Source: Hydrogenoanaerobacterium sp032017025
Lineage (GTDB): Bacteria; Bacillota; Clostridia; Oscillospirales; Ruminococcaceae
Direction of reading: 5' to 3'
Assembly (NCBI RefSeq): GCF_032017025.1
Contig: NZ_DALZQO010000012.1
Coordinates: forward strand, 21,406-85,405
DNA: 64,000 nt
Part shown: piece after piece, positions 17,776 through 27,132 of the stretch
How positions within the stretch are numbered: position 1 is the stretch's first letter
How the letters are laid out: the number at the start of each line of letters is the position of its first letter
Translations under genes and position numbers: made by a program
The notes under the pieces: generated by a model
What the model was told of the DNA's origin: nothing
The model's database searches: none
What the model saw: only the letters and a program-made list of their open reading frames with translations

Positions 17776-19068
17776 TTATCCAATGCTTTTGGAATAGTCT
17801 ACAGTCTTTTGAATTGCCTGCTCCGGGGTAAGGTCGCCCAGCATCATCAGCTGAAGATTCTTGTAAAGTGTATCCATTACCTTAAAGGCTCCGTTAGCAA
17901 CCGGAAGTGTATGGAAAAACTCACTCTGGTTCTCGTACATATCCTTGAATTTGGGGTTATCGTTGTACTCCTCGTCTTTGGTGATAGGGGGGAACGATGC
18001 AATTTCCTTATGGAAAGCAGTCATAACAGGTGCACTGGTTATATACTTCATCAGGCTGGCTGCGAGCTCTTTGTTCTTGCTTGCATTGTTCATGATAAGA
18101 GAATCAGAAGCAACCCATGTTGCCTTTGTTTTACCTTCGAAGCTGTTGAGGAAGTCCCAGTTGATGCCAGCCTTGTCAAGTTGGGTGCTGGACTTGGCAT
18201 CCATAGAAGCGATTGCAACACGGCCTGCGCAGAACTGCTCGCGAACAGCGTCGCCTGAAAGTGCAAGGCTCTCATCGGTAAGAACACCGTGCTTAAACTT
18301 GAGGTCATACAGGAACTGAGCTGCCTCAACAGCCGCGGTGTTGTTCATCAGAGCAACGGAACTTCCATCAGCACTGTAGATATCTCCGCCTGCTTGCCAA
18401 AGGTACGGGTAGTAGACGTTGTTGAGTGCACCAATGGCGGGGTCAGCCCACTCCTGTGCAAAGGGGATGACGTCGGGCAGCTGCTGCTTAATCTTAAGGG
18501 TGACGTCAACGAGCTCAGCCCATGTCTTGGGAGGCTCGGTAACCCCTACTTTGTTGAGAATATCCATGTTGAAGTAGGGGATACGGGCATTTCCTACAAC
18601 GAAAGGCAGAGCATACTGTCCGCCCTTCATGTTGCCCTTTTCCCAATAAATGTAGTTGTCTTTTTCTTCCGGAGTGAACTGCCCGCTGATGTCAGCCAGT
18701 GCCCCCATCTCGATAAAGTCATTAAACATCTCAAGATACATGTAACCTACATCGGGCCCCTCCCCGGAAGAGAATCCTGTGAGGTACTTCTCCTCGTACC
18801 CACCCCAAGGGGTAATCTCGATGGAAAGGTTAACATTGTTTTCGGTTGCCCATGGCTCCAGAGCCTTGGTCCAAAATTCCATGTCAAGTGAGTCGCCTGT
18901 GCCAAAGGGAGGCATCCATAGCAATAGGTCGGTTTTTTGGGTGGAAGCAGGTAAGCTCGAGGCAGTAGAAGAGCTGCCGTCACCACTGGGGGCGGGGGGC
19001 GTGCCGCAGCCTGCCAGCATGGTCAGACAGAGTGCAAATGCAGTAATAATACGAAGTACTCTTTTCAT
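17776..19068 (-). CDS. Carbohydrate ABC transporter substrate-binding lipoprotein
   Basis: 430 residues. A lipoprotein signal is visible, with LTMLAGCG lipobox and Cys21 as lipidation site, followed by a Pro/Ser-rich tether. The mature part is an extracellular solute-binding protein family 1 fold, with DLLLWMPPFGTGDS at the beginning and SSGEGPDVGYMYLEMF, the usual 'G-PD' segment. First gene of the operon, with AGGAG eight bases before ATG. The 83-base spacer to the permease gene has no strong terminator. Confidence 0.92.
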   Translation of the reverse strand: MKRVLRIITAFALCLTMLAGCGTPPAPSGDGSSSTASSLPASTQKTDLLLWMPPFGTGDSLDMEFWTKALEPWATENNVNLSIEITPWGGYEEKYLTGFSSGEGPDVGYMYLEMFNDFIEMGALADISGQFTPEEKDNYIYWEKGNMKGGQYALPFVVGNARIPYFNMDILNKVGVTEPPKTWAELVDVTLKIKQQLPDVIPFAQEWADPAIGALNNVYYPYLWQAGGDIYSADGSSVALMNNTAAVEAAQFLYDLKFKHGVLTDESLALSGDAVREQFCAGRVAIASMDAKSSTQLDKAGINWDFLNSFEGKTKATWVASDSLIMNNASKNKELAASLMKYITSAPVMTAFHKEIASFPPITKDEEYNDNPKFKDMYENQSEFFHTLPVANGAFKVMDTLYKNLQLMMLGDLTPEQAIQKTVDYSKSIG

Positions 19069-19383
19069 AAGCTCAAACTCCTTTTGTTATGTGGGTTTAT
19101 ATAGAGGCAACCATCCTCTTTTAAGTACTATTATCATACAAAAATATAAGTTAACTGTATACCAACTGTTTTTATGTATTAATTTATGAATTCGTCGTAT
19201 TATCAGGCAGATAACTGGATACAATCCACAATTACTAACCTTTTTTTAGCTACCTGTTAACCGTTTTTTAGGTGAAATGAGTAGCCAGAGCACTTCTAAT
19301 TGATAGGCAGCACAAAATTAGTTAGTAGGCAAAAATGAAAAATCCCGGTGCAGCAGCTGCCACAACCGGGATATAAAGATAGA
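19069..19383 (-). promoter_or_regulatory. Control region of the carbohydrate operon with AraC-type direct repeats
   Basis: On the minus strand a -10 TATGAT is read from 19133-19138. The place of the -35 box overlaps two direct AACTGT hexamers (19153-19158 and 19164-19169) spaced eleven bases, i.e. one helical turn. A related TAACTGGATACA lies at 19212-19223, against TAACTGTATACC at 19152-19163. Direct half-sites beside a weak -35 are typical for activation by AraC-family proteins, and such a regulator is encoded next door. Confidence 0.5.
19336..19372 (-). terminator. Terminator of the AraC-type regulator gene
   Basis: On the minus strand ATCCCGG...CCGGGAT is followed by TTTTTCATTTTTG, twelve bases after the regulator's stop codon. 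Confidence 0.85.
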
Positions 19384-21543
19384 CTAGCCGTGCTTACGCA
19401 GGGAACTTGGAGTTCGGCTTTCGTATTTTTTAAAGACTCGAATAAATGAAATGTCACTTGAGAATCCAACCATCAGTGCTATTTCCTTAATACTCATACT
19501 TGTGCTTTGAATCAGCAACTTGGCTTGGTTGATGCGCAGTTGGTTAATATACTGCACCAGACCAATGCCATACTTGCTCTTAAATGTAGTGGAGAGGTAA
19601 GAGTTGCTTACCTTGAGCTCATCCGAAACAAGATACAGCCCCAGCATAGGATCGGTAAAGTCACGGTTAATGATTGTCTTGGCACGCTCGGCAATAGAGC
19701 CCCCCTCCTGACAGTCATCGGTGGTATCTCCACACAGCTTATTCATCAAGCTGTGTGCGGCTGCCCGCAACTGTACCGGCGTTTGGCACCCCACTATTTC
19801 CCGTGTGCGGTAAGCCTCAGGGGAGATATCGCCAGCCAACCGGGCCTTGCGCAAGGCTGTGAGCAAGAGGTTCTGTATGGCTGCAAACTGAATATTCCGA
19901 AGCTCGGCCGACATTTCGCTATCGGTATGCTGGCTGAGCAGCAGCTCCAGCGATTGCATTGCCAGAGTGTAGCGGCCTTGTTGCAAGTCGGTTGCAAACG
20001 CTTCCGATGAAGATATGTTCATCATATCCTTTTCGGCACTTGTCTCCAGTCGATTGCTGTAACATATTACGTTACCAACGGTATCATCGGCATCTTCACC
20101 CAGCGCAGATAATGCTTGACTGTAGCTGGCCGGGATGTGAACAAGGCTGTCGTAACGCATGCCCAATGCAGCAGTAGCACCGCCATCGGGGAACACCTGT
20201 TGCAGCAGTTGCTTAAATACAGGGACCATACTATGCTGATACACTTCCTCGGCAAGATTGAGCAGCAGTACATAGTTATCCTGAAAGTAGCTGACAATTA
20301 CATCGTACCCAAGCTGACTGAACCAATCCAGCAGCTGGCCGCCAAGCTGTTCGGGTATCGCGGGGCTAAGGTGCACAACCGCTACCAAATAGTAAGGCTG
20401 CTCAAACATAACATCATACCGCTTGGCAGCATTAAAGATGGCATACTCGTTGTGCATACTACCCGCAAGCACGGTGTTTAGGAACAGGCCACCTATCATG
20501 TTTTGCTGTGCTTGCAGCTTCTCAACCGAGAGATTGCGCTCTTGCAGCATGCGGTCTATCTGCTGCCCAATAGCCTGGTACTCGTCCTGGGCTTCGCTTA
20601 CCTCGGCCCCCAGCTTGGTCATTAGGCTGTGCAGGGGTACCGTGTGCCTGCGCCCGATATAAACAGATGCCAGTACCCCAAAGAGGGCACAAAACACCAC
20701 ACCAAACACACATAGGTACAGCGCAATAGAAAATGGTCTCAGCAACTCGCGTTGCATATACACGTTTACATACTGTATTGAGGGGAGCTCCGAGGAACGT
20801 TGATACAGTATGGCATCGTTGCTTTCCTGTTTCAAAAGCAGCCGGGAAAGCAGATCTCCATCGCCTATCTGTGCAAAAATCTGGTCATCTAATGATATAC
20901 CAAATGCCACCTGCGTCGAGCTATCGGCAAGAAGTGGCTCAATAGCCTTAAGCAGCTCGACAGTGTCAAATTGGAATATAATATAGCCTGCCACCCGTCC
21001 GTCGCATATCATCTGCCGAATATAGCTAAAGCTCTGCCCGTCAAACTCTGGCAATAGTGCAAAACCATTGGCGGTTTGCTGTATGGCGGAGAGCCATTTA
21101 TCCAACCCATCGGTAGCAAGCTGATTGTGCAGGGCATAGTAAGAATTGGCGTAGTAGCAGCCCAAATCACCCACAATTAACTGCAAATCAGGATAATAAA
21201 TAAATACCCCGCTAACAATCTTATTGGCAATTTTGTAACTGTTCATCTGATCACTAAATCGATACATGTCCTGTGTAATATTGGACACGGGAGCGTTAAT
21301 CCTTTTGAGGTGTGAGTTTATTTGGTTGAGTTCAAGTGTGGCAGAATACTTCTGTACCTCTTGTAGCCTTGCATCGGTGTTTTGTTGCAGATATTGTGTG
21401 AGGTCGCTGCTTGTTTCCAGCATATTCTGCCTCAAAATATTAAGCATGTAGCCCAACAAAAATGAGCATAACAGCAGGATAGCCGCAATGGTTACAAGGA
21501 TTGGTCGAGCCCAACGCAGACGTGTTTTCCCAATGCAAAACAA
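19384..21543 (-). CDS. Membrane-anchored AraC-family regulator (YesN/YtdP-like)
   Basis: 719 residues. Membrane helices near 14-36 and about 272-298 enclose an extracellular sensor region, followed by a cytoplasmic linker and an AraC-type double helix-turn-helix at about 615-719 (KVSNSYLSTTFKSKYG..., IKEIALMVGFSSDISFIRVF). This one-component layout senses extracellular sugars and activates neighbouring transport operons. TTG start, behind GGAGGTGAGGG. Divergence does not apply: regulator and operon are on the same strand, separated by a terminator and a control region. Confidence 0.9.
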   Translation of the reverse strand: MFCIGKTRLRWARPILVTIAAILLLCSFLLGYMLNILRQNMLETSSDLTQYLQQNTDARLQEVQKYSATLELNQINSHLKRINAPVSNITQDMYRFSDQMNSYKIANKIVSGVFIYYPDLQLIVGDLGCYYANSYYALHNQLATDGLDKWLSAIQQTANGFALLPEFDGQSFSYIRQMICDGRVAGYIIFQFDTVELLKAIEPLLADSSTQVAFGISLDDQIFAQIGDGDLLSRLLLKQESNDAILYQRSSELPSIQYVNVYMQRELLRPFSIALYLCVFGVVFCALFGVLASVYIGRRHTVPLHSLMTKLGAEVSEAQDEYQAIGQQIDRMLQERNLSVEKLQAQQNMIGGLFLNTVLAGSMHNEYAIFNAAKRYDVMFEQPYYLVAVVHLSPAIPEQLGGQLLDWFSQLGYDVIVSYFQDNYVLLLNLAEEVYQHSMVPVFKQLLQQVFPDGGATAALGMRYDSLVHIPASYSQALSALGEDADDTVGNVICYSNRLETSAEKDMMNISSSEAFATDLQQGRYTLAMQSLELLLSQHTDSEMSAELRNIQFAAIQNLLLTALRKARLAGDISPEAYRTREIVGCQTPVQLRAAAHSLMNKLCGDTTDDCQEGGSIAERAKTIINRDFTDPMLGLYLVSDELKVSNSYLSTTFKSKYGIGLVQYINQLRINQAKLLIQSTSMSIKEIALMVGFSSDISFIRVFKKYESRTPSSLRKHG

Positions 21544-21796
21544 ACCCTCACCTCCAATGATGAAATTATACTAGCAACAAGCATAAAATGCAACAATCAG
21601 ATCAGATTCGGCCAAGCCTACTCCGATAAAGTGTAGCTTGAAAGGGAGTACAGCTGTTCATGTATTCCCCTGTAATCACTGGTTCGGCATTCTTTTGGCA
21701 TAAAACAACACCCCCATTGTTTTCAGTATATCATACTGTCTAACAAATGAGGGTGTTGTTCCTTGTTTATAACGAGTGCCTTGCTAATAAAGCCGT
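21544..21796. other. Intergenic region with a long inverted repeat
   Basis: AACAACACCC (21704-21713) pairs with GGGTGTTGTT (21751-21760), and CAGTAT/ATACTG extends the inner stem. On the minus strand the hairpin is followed by TTTTATG, so it may be a second terminator behind tRNA-Lys. No coding sequence seen. Confidence 0.5.
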
Positions 21797-21840
21797 ATAA
21801 CGCAAAAAAGCCTATGCACCCATAGACTTTTTTGTGTTAT
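21797..21840. terminator. Terminator of tRNA-Lys
   Basis: ATAACGCAAAAAAG pairs with CTTTTTTGTGTTAT, with CTATG/CATAG inside; placed 14 bases after the tRNA 3' end on the minus strand. Confidence 0.8.
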
Positions 21841-21853
21841 AACAATTGCAAAA

Positions 21854-21929
21854 TGGTGAGCCACCGGAGATTCGAACTCCGGACCCTTTGATTAAAAGTC
21901 AAATGCTCTGCCAACTGAGCTAGTGGCTC
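21854..21929 (-). tRNA. tRNA-Lys (anticodon UUU)
   Basis: 76 bases with encoded CCA. The acceptor stem GAGCCAC pairs with GTGGCTC, the D-arm reads AGCTCAGTTGGCAGAGC, the anticodon loop is ACTTTTAA with anticodon TTT, and the T-arm is CCGGAGTTCGAATCTCCGG. All four stems form. Confidence 0.97.
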
Positions 21930-21962
21930 ATAGTGCACTCGCGTTTTTTCGAGTGCCTAATT

Positions 21963-21992
21963 AGTATACCAAAAATACGAGAGATTTGTCAA
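21963..21992 (-). promoter_or_regulatory. Promoter of tRNA-Lys
   Basis: On the minus strand TTGACA (21987-21992), an 18-base spacer and TATACT (21963-21968), 34 bases before the tRNA. Confidence 0.8.
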
Positions 21993-22044
21993 TAGTTTTC
22001 GCGAAAAAAGTTACCATTTTTATAAAAACATCTGACGAGAATGT

Positions 22045-22989
22045 TTATTGCAGAAAATCCTCGATAATATAACGCGGGCGGCGTTTTACTTCACCGTAAA
22101 TTTTACCGATGTACTCACCGATTACGCCAAGACACAGCAACTGAATTCCGCCAATCATCCAAATGGAGCCGACTAGGGTCGTCCAGCCTGCTACGGTTTT
22201 ACCCATCAGCCACACAACCAAAGCGTACAATAGCACCAGCATGCTAATGGCAAAAATAACGAAGCCGAGTGCGGTAATCAGCCGTATGGGTTTCACCGAG
22301 AACGAGGTGATACCGTCAAATGCGAATGCAAGCATCTTTTTCAGCGGGTATTTGCTTTCGCCCGCAAAACGCTCGTGGCGGTCGTACTTTACCACCGAGC
22401 TCTTGTACCCGATCAGCGGTACAATGCCACGTAAAAACAGGTTTACCTCGGTAAACTCCGCTAAGCCCTGCAGTGCACGCTTGCTCATCAGGCGGTAATC
22501 GGCGTGGTTTTCTACAATGTCCACACCCAGTGCCTTCATAAACTTGTAAAAGCCCACAGCGGTGGTGCGTTTGAATACCGTATCGGTGTCGCGCTTATTG
22601 CGCACACCGTACACAACGTCGTTGCCTTTGTAATATTCTGCCACAAAGCCATCGATTACATCCACGTCATCCTGCAAATCTGCATCCAGTGAGATTGCCA
22701 TATCGCACAGCGGCATTGCGGTCATCAGCCCTGCCAGCAGAGCGTTTTGGTGCCCCTTGTTGCGCGAGAGCTTCAGCCCCGAAAATAGGGGGTTCTTTGT
22801 ATGCAGCTCACAAATCATCTCCCAGGTGCGGTCGCGGCTGCCGTCGTTTACCAGCAAAATTCGGCTTTGTGCGCTTACCGTGCCGCCGTCTATCATTCCT
22901 TGCAGTTTCTTGGTCAGCCGTTTTGAAGTTTCGGGCAAAACCTGTTCCTCATTATAACAAGGGATCACCAAATACAAGGTGTCAGCCAT
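22045..22989 (-). CDS. Family 2 glycosyltransferase, CsbB/GtrB-like
   Basis: 314 residues. GT-A domain with VIPCYNEEQVLPET at the start and SLDADLQDDVDVID as the metal and nucleotide-sugar site, then two C-terminal membrane helices (about 230-256 and 267-290). Such enzymes load a sugar (GlcNAc in CsbB) onto undecaprenyl phosphate. The gene lies 15 bases after a YfhO homologue, the same pair that glycosylates lipoteichoic acid in Bacillus subtilis. ATG follows GGGAGGCATAATAG. Confidence 0.9.
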   Translation of the reverse strand: MADTLYLVIPCYNEEQVLPETSKRLTKKLQGMIDGGTVSAQSRILLVNDGSRDRTWEMICELHTKNPLFSGLKLSRNKGHQNALLAGLMTAMPLCDMAISLDADLQDDVDVIDGFVAEYYKGNDVVYGVRNKRDTDTVFKRTTAVGFYKFMKALGVDIVENHADYRLMSKRALQGLAEFTEVNLFLRGIVPLIGYKSSVVKYDRHERFAGESKYPLKKMLAFAFDGITSFSVKPIRLITALGFVIFAISMLVLLYALVVWLMGKTVAGWTTLVGSIWMIGGIQLLCLGVIGEYIGKIYGEVKRRPRYIIEDFLQ

Positions 22990-23004
22990 CTATTATGCCT
23001 CCCA

Positions 23005-25587
23005 TTATTTTTTGTGTTTCTTTTTCTTATTGTTTTGCTTGGGTTTTGATACTTGCTGTGGCGCAGCCTGCTCCCTCTCACCAATAAAGTCTTCCTCGCT
23101 CCAGTTGACATCTTCTGCAGCAATCACTTCGTCGGATGCTTGCGGTTCGGCGGGTTCGGTGTGGGCTTCGGGTGCGTCAAGGCAGTCATCCAGCGAAAGC
23201 TGATCTTCCAGCTGCTCGTCCAAAATAAAATCCGGTTCAAACAGCTCATATTTTTGAACGCGTTTCCTGCTGGGATACACGCGACGCGCAACCAGCCAGT
23301 AAGCCAGCAAAACAATTACCGCGCCGCCGGTTACAGCCAACCCAAACAGCAGGCCGGGCGTCATATAATCAAAGCGTATTTCACATTCGCCTGCAGGAAC
23401 ACGTACCGCCATAAAACCAATGTCCACCGTTTCAATCTGGGCAGGCTCGCCGTTTACGGTAGCAGACCAGCCCTTGTCGGATGGTACACTGAAAAACATC
23501 AATCCCGGTTTATCCAGGTTGCTGCGCGCGGTAAAGCCGCGGTTATCCTTTTGGAAGAAATAGCACGAGCCCTCACGGCGTGCGGCGACATCATCAAGAA
23601 AATCGGTATAGTCAACGGGCATATCGTTGCTGACCACAACATGGTCGAGCATTGTGCCATAACGTGCTGCCTGCTCATCGTTGAGCACCAGGGCACGCAT
23701 CAAAATTTTGTGTCGGTCTGCTTCGGGCACTTCCTTAAACTCGTCCTCCGTGATAAAGCCGTCGAAGGCAAAGCCCATCGGCAGGTAATTTTCGTTCTCA
23801 TAAATGTTAAAGCCAAGCTGTTTGGAGGTAAGGTGGTAGCCGGGCATCGGTTCCTGATCCTCTTTGTCGGTGCCGATGAACAGGTACTTCACCGAGAACA
23901 GGCTGCGCAGCGCATAATACTCCGGCTGCGGGCGGGAGGAAACATCGCGCTTTACGCCTACCTCGGGGTAAAACTTCATAATCGAGGTGGGTACTACCGA
24001 ATGAAATGCCTGAATGTTAGGAATGTGCCAATACATGCCGAAGTTGTCGCCGCTGTCATAAATATCCATACGATAAAATTGTTCGTCCAAATCGGGCATT
24101 TTCAGGTTGCGACGCCCCATTATGCCGTTATCAATAATATAGTTGTCCCCCGCCATATCCTGCTTGGAAATACCCAGATACAACGCCGTATAACTAACGC
24201 TGAACAGTGCAAGCACAACGATGACCGTGCGGGTAAAGTTCTTATTTTGGCGGGCATGCGCAATAAGCAGGTAGCAAAGCAGCAGGGCAAGTACCGATAT
24301 AGCGGCGTAAACCCAAAAGAGCTGCATGTCATTGGCAAGCCCGATTTTTTCCACCGCGCCGTCTTTGAATACCGGCGTAAAGCCAACCGCCAAAAGGATC
24401 ACCCCGGTGACCACAGCTGTCCAGCGGTATCCGCGCATGATATCAATTTTTGCGTTTTCAAGTGCCACCACGGTAGCTGCACAAAGCAGCAGCACCAACA
24501 TATAGAACCAGCGGGTGTAATACGAGTGGTTAAAGCCCACAAACAGGCTGTTAAGCCCGGGCACCATGGCGATAACAAAGCAGGCAATTATCATTTTACG
24601 CAGCCAGTTTTTGCGTGCACTGATGAGAAATGCGAGCACACCAGACATTGAGAACAAGGGCAGCCACGCCGAAAGCGAGGCCCATTTTGCACCATGGTCG
24701 GGGAACATGTTTGGGCGCGAGGGTGTTTCGGGCGGGAAGAAAAAACTTGCAAGAATACCCGGCTGGCGCTGCTCGTGGGTGTACAGCCAGAACTGCCAGC
24801 CCCCCAGCATGTTTTCGGGCAGAGCAGTGCGTGGGTTGCCCATTACCGCAAGCACACTGGGCAGCAAAGCAAACATCGAGCACAGTACACCAAGTACCGC
24901 CTCAAACGCCACCCAGAAGAACTTTTTAATGCCGCCTTTGAGCCCTGTGCAGCGAATAAAGTAGTAGAGGATGACAAACACGACCTCGCCGACAAAAAAC
25001 CAGTAGTTTACAATGGCGTTAATGGCGACGGTAATGGCAAACACGCCGCGGCGGTTGTTTACCAGCAGTTCCTCCAGCCCGATGAGCATAAGGGGGAAAA
25101 ACACAATTACTTCGTGGAAGTGGTTGAAAAAGATGTTATAGGCCGTGAAGCCCGAAAATGCATACAACAGCGAGCCAATCACCGCGTAGTTCTTATCCCG
25201 AACAAAGCGCTGCAAATAAAAATAGGAAGTCAGCGCTGCGCAGGCGGTTTTCAGCACCAGCAGGGGTGCCATCAAATAAGGCAGTGCCTCGGTGGGAAAC
25301 GGCAGTGTCAGCCAAAAAAACGGGCTGAAGGTAAGATAAAAGCTGTACGACCCTATAAAGTTAGCGCCAAGGTCGGTGTACCAGTTCCAAAAGATATCTC
25401 CGCTGCGCACAGCTTCATGTGCGAGCTTGTAAAACGGAATCTGCTGCACATTAAAGTCGCCAATGTAGATAAAAAACCCGCGGTTATAGATCACAAATGG
25501 CAGAAAAATAACGGCGGCGGTGCCGAGCGCCACAAAAAACGCCAGCCAGTGTTTGCTTTTTTGAGTTTTGTATGTTAAGCTGTTCAA
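23005..25587 (-). CDS. YfhO-family membrane glycosyltransferase
   Basis: 860 residues, about thirteen membrane helices. The GT-C type N-terminal region (AVIFLPFVIYNRGFFIYIGDFN..., acid residue at the membrane surface) and a large extracellular part match YfhO. In the B. subtilis model it transfers the lipid-linked sugar made by CsbB to lipoteichoic acid. The tail, about 800-860, is acidic and then lysine-rich (NNKKKKHKK), and probably cytoplasmic. TTG start behind GGGGTG. First gene of a two-gene operon with the GT2 enzyme. The acceptor polymer in this organism is not known. Confidence 0.88.
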   Translation of the reverse strand: MNSLTYKTQKSKHWLAFFVALGTAAVIFLPFVIYNRGFFIYIGDFNVQQIPFYKLAHEAVRSGDIFWNWYTDLGANFIGSYSFYLTFSPFFWLTLPFPTEALPYLMAPLLVLKTACAALTSYFYLQRFVRDKNYAVIGSLLYAFSGFTAYNIFFNHFHEVIVFFPLMLIGLEELLVNNRRGVFAITVAINAIVNYWFFVGEVVFVILYYFIRCTGLKGGIKKFFWVAFEAVLGVLCSMFALLPSVLAVMGNPRTALPENMLGGWQFWLYTHEQRQPGILASFFFPPETPSRPNMFPDHGAKWASLSAWLPLFSMSGVLAFLISARKNWLRKMIIACFVIAMVPGLNSLFVGFNHSYYTRWFYMLVLLLCAATVVALENAKIDIMRGYRWTAVVTGVILLAVGFTPVFKDGAVEKIGLANDMQLFWVYAAISVLALLLCYLLIAHARQNKNFTRTVIVVLALFSVSYTALYLGISKQDMAGDNYIIDNGIMGRRNLKMPDLDEQFYRMDIYDSGDNFGMYWHIPNIQAFHSVVPTSIMKFYPEVGVKRDVSSRPQPEYYALRSLFSVKYLFIGTDKEDQEPMPGYHLTSKQLGFNIYENENYLPMGFAFDGFITEDEFKEVPEADRHKILMRALVLNDEQAARYGTMLDHVVVSNDMPVDYTDFLDDVAARREGSCYFFQKDNRGFTARSNLDKPGLMFFSVPSDKGWSATVNGEPAQIETVDIGFMAVRVPAGECEIRFDYMTPGLLFGLAVTGGAVIVLLAYWLVARRVYPSRKRVQKYELFEPDFILDEQLEDQLSLDDCLDAPEAHTEPAEPQASDEVIAAEDVNWSEEDFIGEREQAAPQQVSKPKQNNKKKKHKK

Positions 25588-25815
25588 ATCTTTTCACCCC
25601 ATATGGAAATTAGTACAACATAAATTATATCATATTGTGGAAGTTTTACAATTACAAATATAGAATTGAAACTGCAAAGTTGCTATAATAGAGTAGATAC
25701 TATTGTTAAGTTTTACACAAGAAGCGCGGAATATGCTGTGCTACCCAAATAGTGGCTCTTCTGCGCTCGTTTTTTGCAGATAAGAAAAAAAAGATGTGTT
25801 TTTGGAGGACGTTTG

Positions 25816-26394
25816 ATGGACAACAGCAGCTTTTATGCAATGCTTTCGCGCATGAAATACATCAATCGCTGGGGGCTGATGCGCAGCACCCGAGAAGAAA
25901 ACCTCGCGGAACACAGCTTGGAGGTAGCGATTCTCGCCCATGCACTTGCGGTAATCGGCAACCGGAGGCTGGGAAGAAACTACGATGCAGGCAAGCTGGT
26001 GCTGTATGCCCTTTACCACGACTGCTCTGAAATTATAACGGGCGACCTGCCTACGCCTATCAAATATCAAAACCCGCAGATTCGTGATAGCTACAAGGCA
26101 ATTGAATACACTGCCAACCAAAGGCTGCTCTCGATGCTGCCCAATGACCTGCGCCCCGATTACGAGGGCTTTTTTGCGGTGGAGCCCGAGGACGATGCTG
26201 CAAAACTGGTAAAGGCTGCGGATAAAATTTCGGCCTTGCTGAAGTGTATGGAGGAAGAAAACGCCGGCAACCGCGAGTTTCGCAAGGCGCGGCAGGCAAC
26301 CGAACAGGCGATTCGCGAAATGCATCTGCCCGAGGCAGATGTTTTTTTACACGAGTTTTTGCATTCATACGACTTAACGCTGGACGAGCTGTAG
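25816..26394 (+). CDS. HD-domain 5'-deoxynucleotidase, YfbR-like
   Basis: 192 residues. HD-fold metal ligands are visible at the positions known for E. coli YfbR: His33 (AEHSLE), His68-Asp69 (YHDCSEI), Glu72 and Asp136 (AADKIS), with the family signature TGDLPTPIKY. The enzyme removes phosphate from deoxynucleoside 5'-monophosphates and keeps pools balanced. The ATG at 25816 is behind TTTGGAGGACGTTTG; the longer TTG start at 25774 has no ribosome site. Confidence 0.92.
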   Translation: MDNSSFYAMLSRMKYINRWGLMRSTREENLAEHSLEVAILAHALAVIGNRRLGRNYDAGKLVLYALYHDCSEIITGDLPTPIKYQNPQIRDSYKAIEYTANQRLLSMLPNDLRPDYEGFFAVEPEDDAAKLVKAADKISALLKCMEEENAGNREFRKARQATEQAIREMHLPEADVFLHEFLHSYDLTLDEL

Positions 26395-26436
26395 AAAACG
26401 GCTTTGACAGCGGAAGATGTAACAGGAGAATTTACA

Positions 26437-27132
26437 ATGAACGAAAAAAGAAAGGCGCTCAAAGCTGCGTTTCCGCATACCATTCCGGTGCTGACGGGTT
26501 TTTTGTTTTTGGGCATTGCCTACGGAATTTTAATGAATACAAAAGGTTACGGTGTGGGCTGGACGGTGCTGATGAGTGCCGTGGCGTTTGCGGGCAGCAT
26601 GCAATATGTGGCAATTACGCTGCTTACCACAGTTTTTGACCCGATATATGCACTGCTCATTACCTTAATGGTGAATGCGCGCCACTTGTTTTACGGTATT
26701 TCTATGCTCGAAAAGTTCCAGGGGACGGGGCGCTTTAAGCCTTATCTTATCTTTGGTTTGTGCGACGAAACCTTTTCTATTCTGTGTTCAGCCGAGCCAC
26801 CGCAGGGGGTAGACCGCAATTGGTTTATGTTTTTTGTTACCTTGCTGGATCACGGGTATTGGGTGCTGGGCTCCGCACTGGGCGGCGCCTTAGGGCCAAT
26901 GATAAGCTTTGACACCAAAGGGCTCGATTTTGTTTTGACGGCGCTGTTCGTGGTAATCTTTATCAACCAATGGAAAAGCAGTAAAAAGCATACACCCGCC
27001 GTAATTGGTGTGGTGTGCTCGGCAATATGCCTGGTTTTGTTTGGGCAAAGCCACTTTATGATTCCCGCAATGCTGTCGATTCTTGCGGTTTTAACTCTGT
27101 TTCGAAAAAAAATTGAACAGGAGGCGGTGTGA
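26437..27132 (+). CDS. azlC: Branched-chain amino acid exporter subunit AzlC
   Basis: 231 residues, multi-helix membrane protein with the AzlC features FLFLGIAYGILM and SAVAFAGSMQYVAI. With AzlD it forms an exporter of branched-chain amino acids or their analogues. ATG behind ACAGGAGAATTTACA; the frame is open upstream to 26404 but without a ribosome site. Its TGA overlaps the azlD ATG by one base. Confidence 0.93.
   Translation: MNEKRKALKAAFPHTIPVLTGFLFLGIAYGILMNTKGYGVGWTVLMSAVAFAGSMQYVAITLLTTVFDPIYALLITLMVNARHLFYGISMLEKFQGTGRFKPYLIFGLCDETFSILCSAEPPQGVDRNWFMFFVTLLDHGYWVLGSALGGALGPMISFDTKGLDFVLTALFVVIFINQWKSSKKHTPAVIGVVCSAICLVLFGQSHFMIPAMLSILAVLTLFRKKIEQEAV

Noticed and set aside
23053..25578. 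Long plus-strand ORFs opposite yfhO (532 and 294 codons)
   Set aside because: Shadows of the YfhO-like gene; Lys/His/Gln-rich translations without domain features.
25644..25690. Promoter for the YfbR-like gene (TTGAAA...TATAAT)
   Set aside because: The boxes are only twelve bases apart, too close for a normal promoter.
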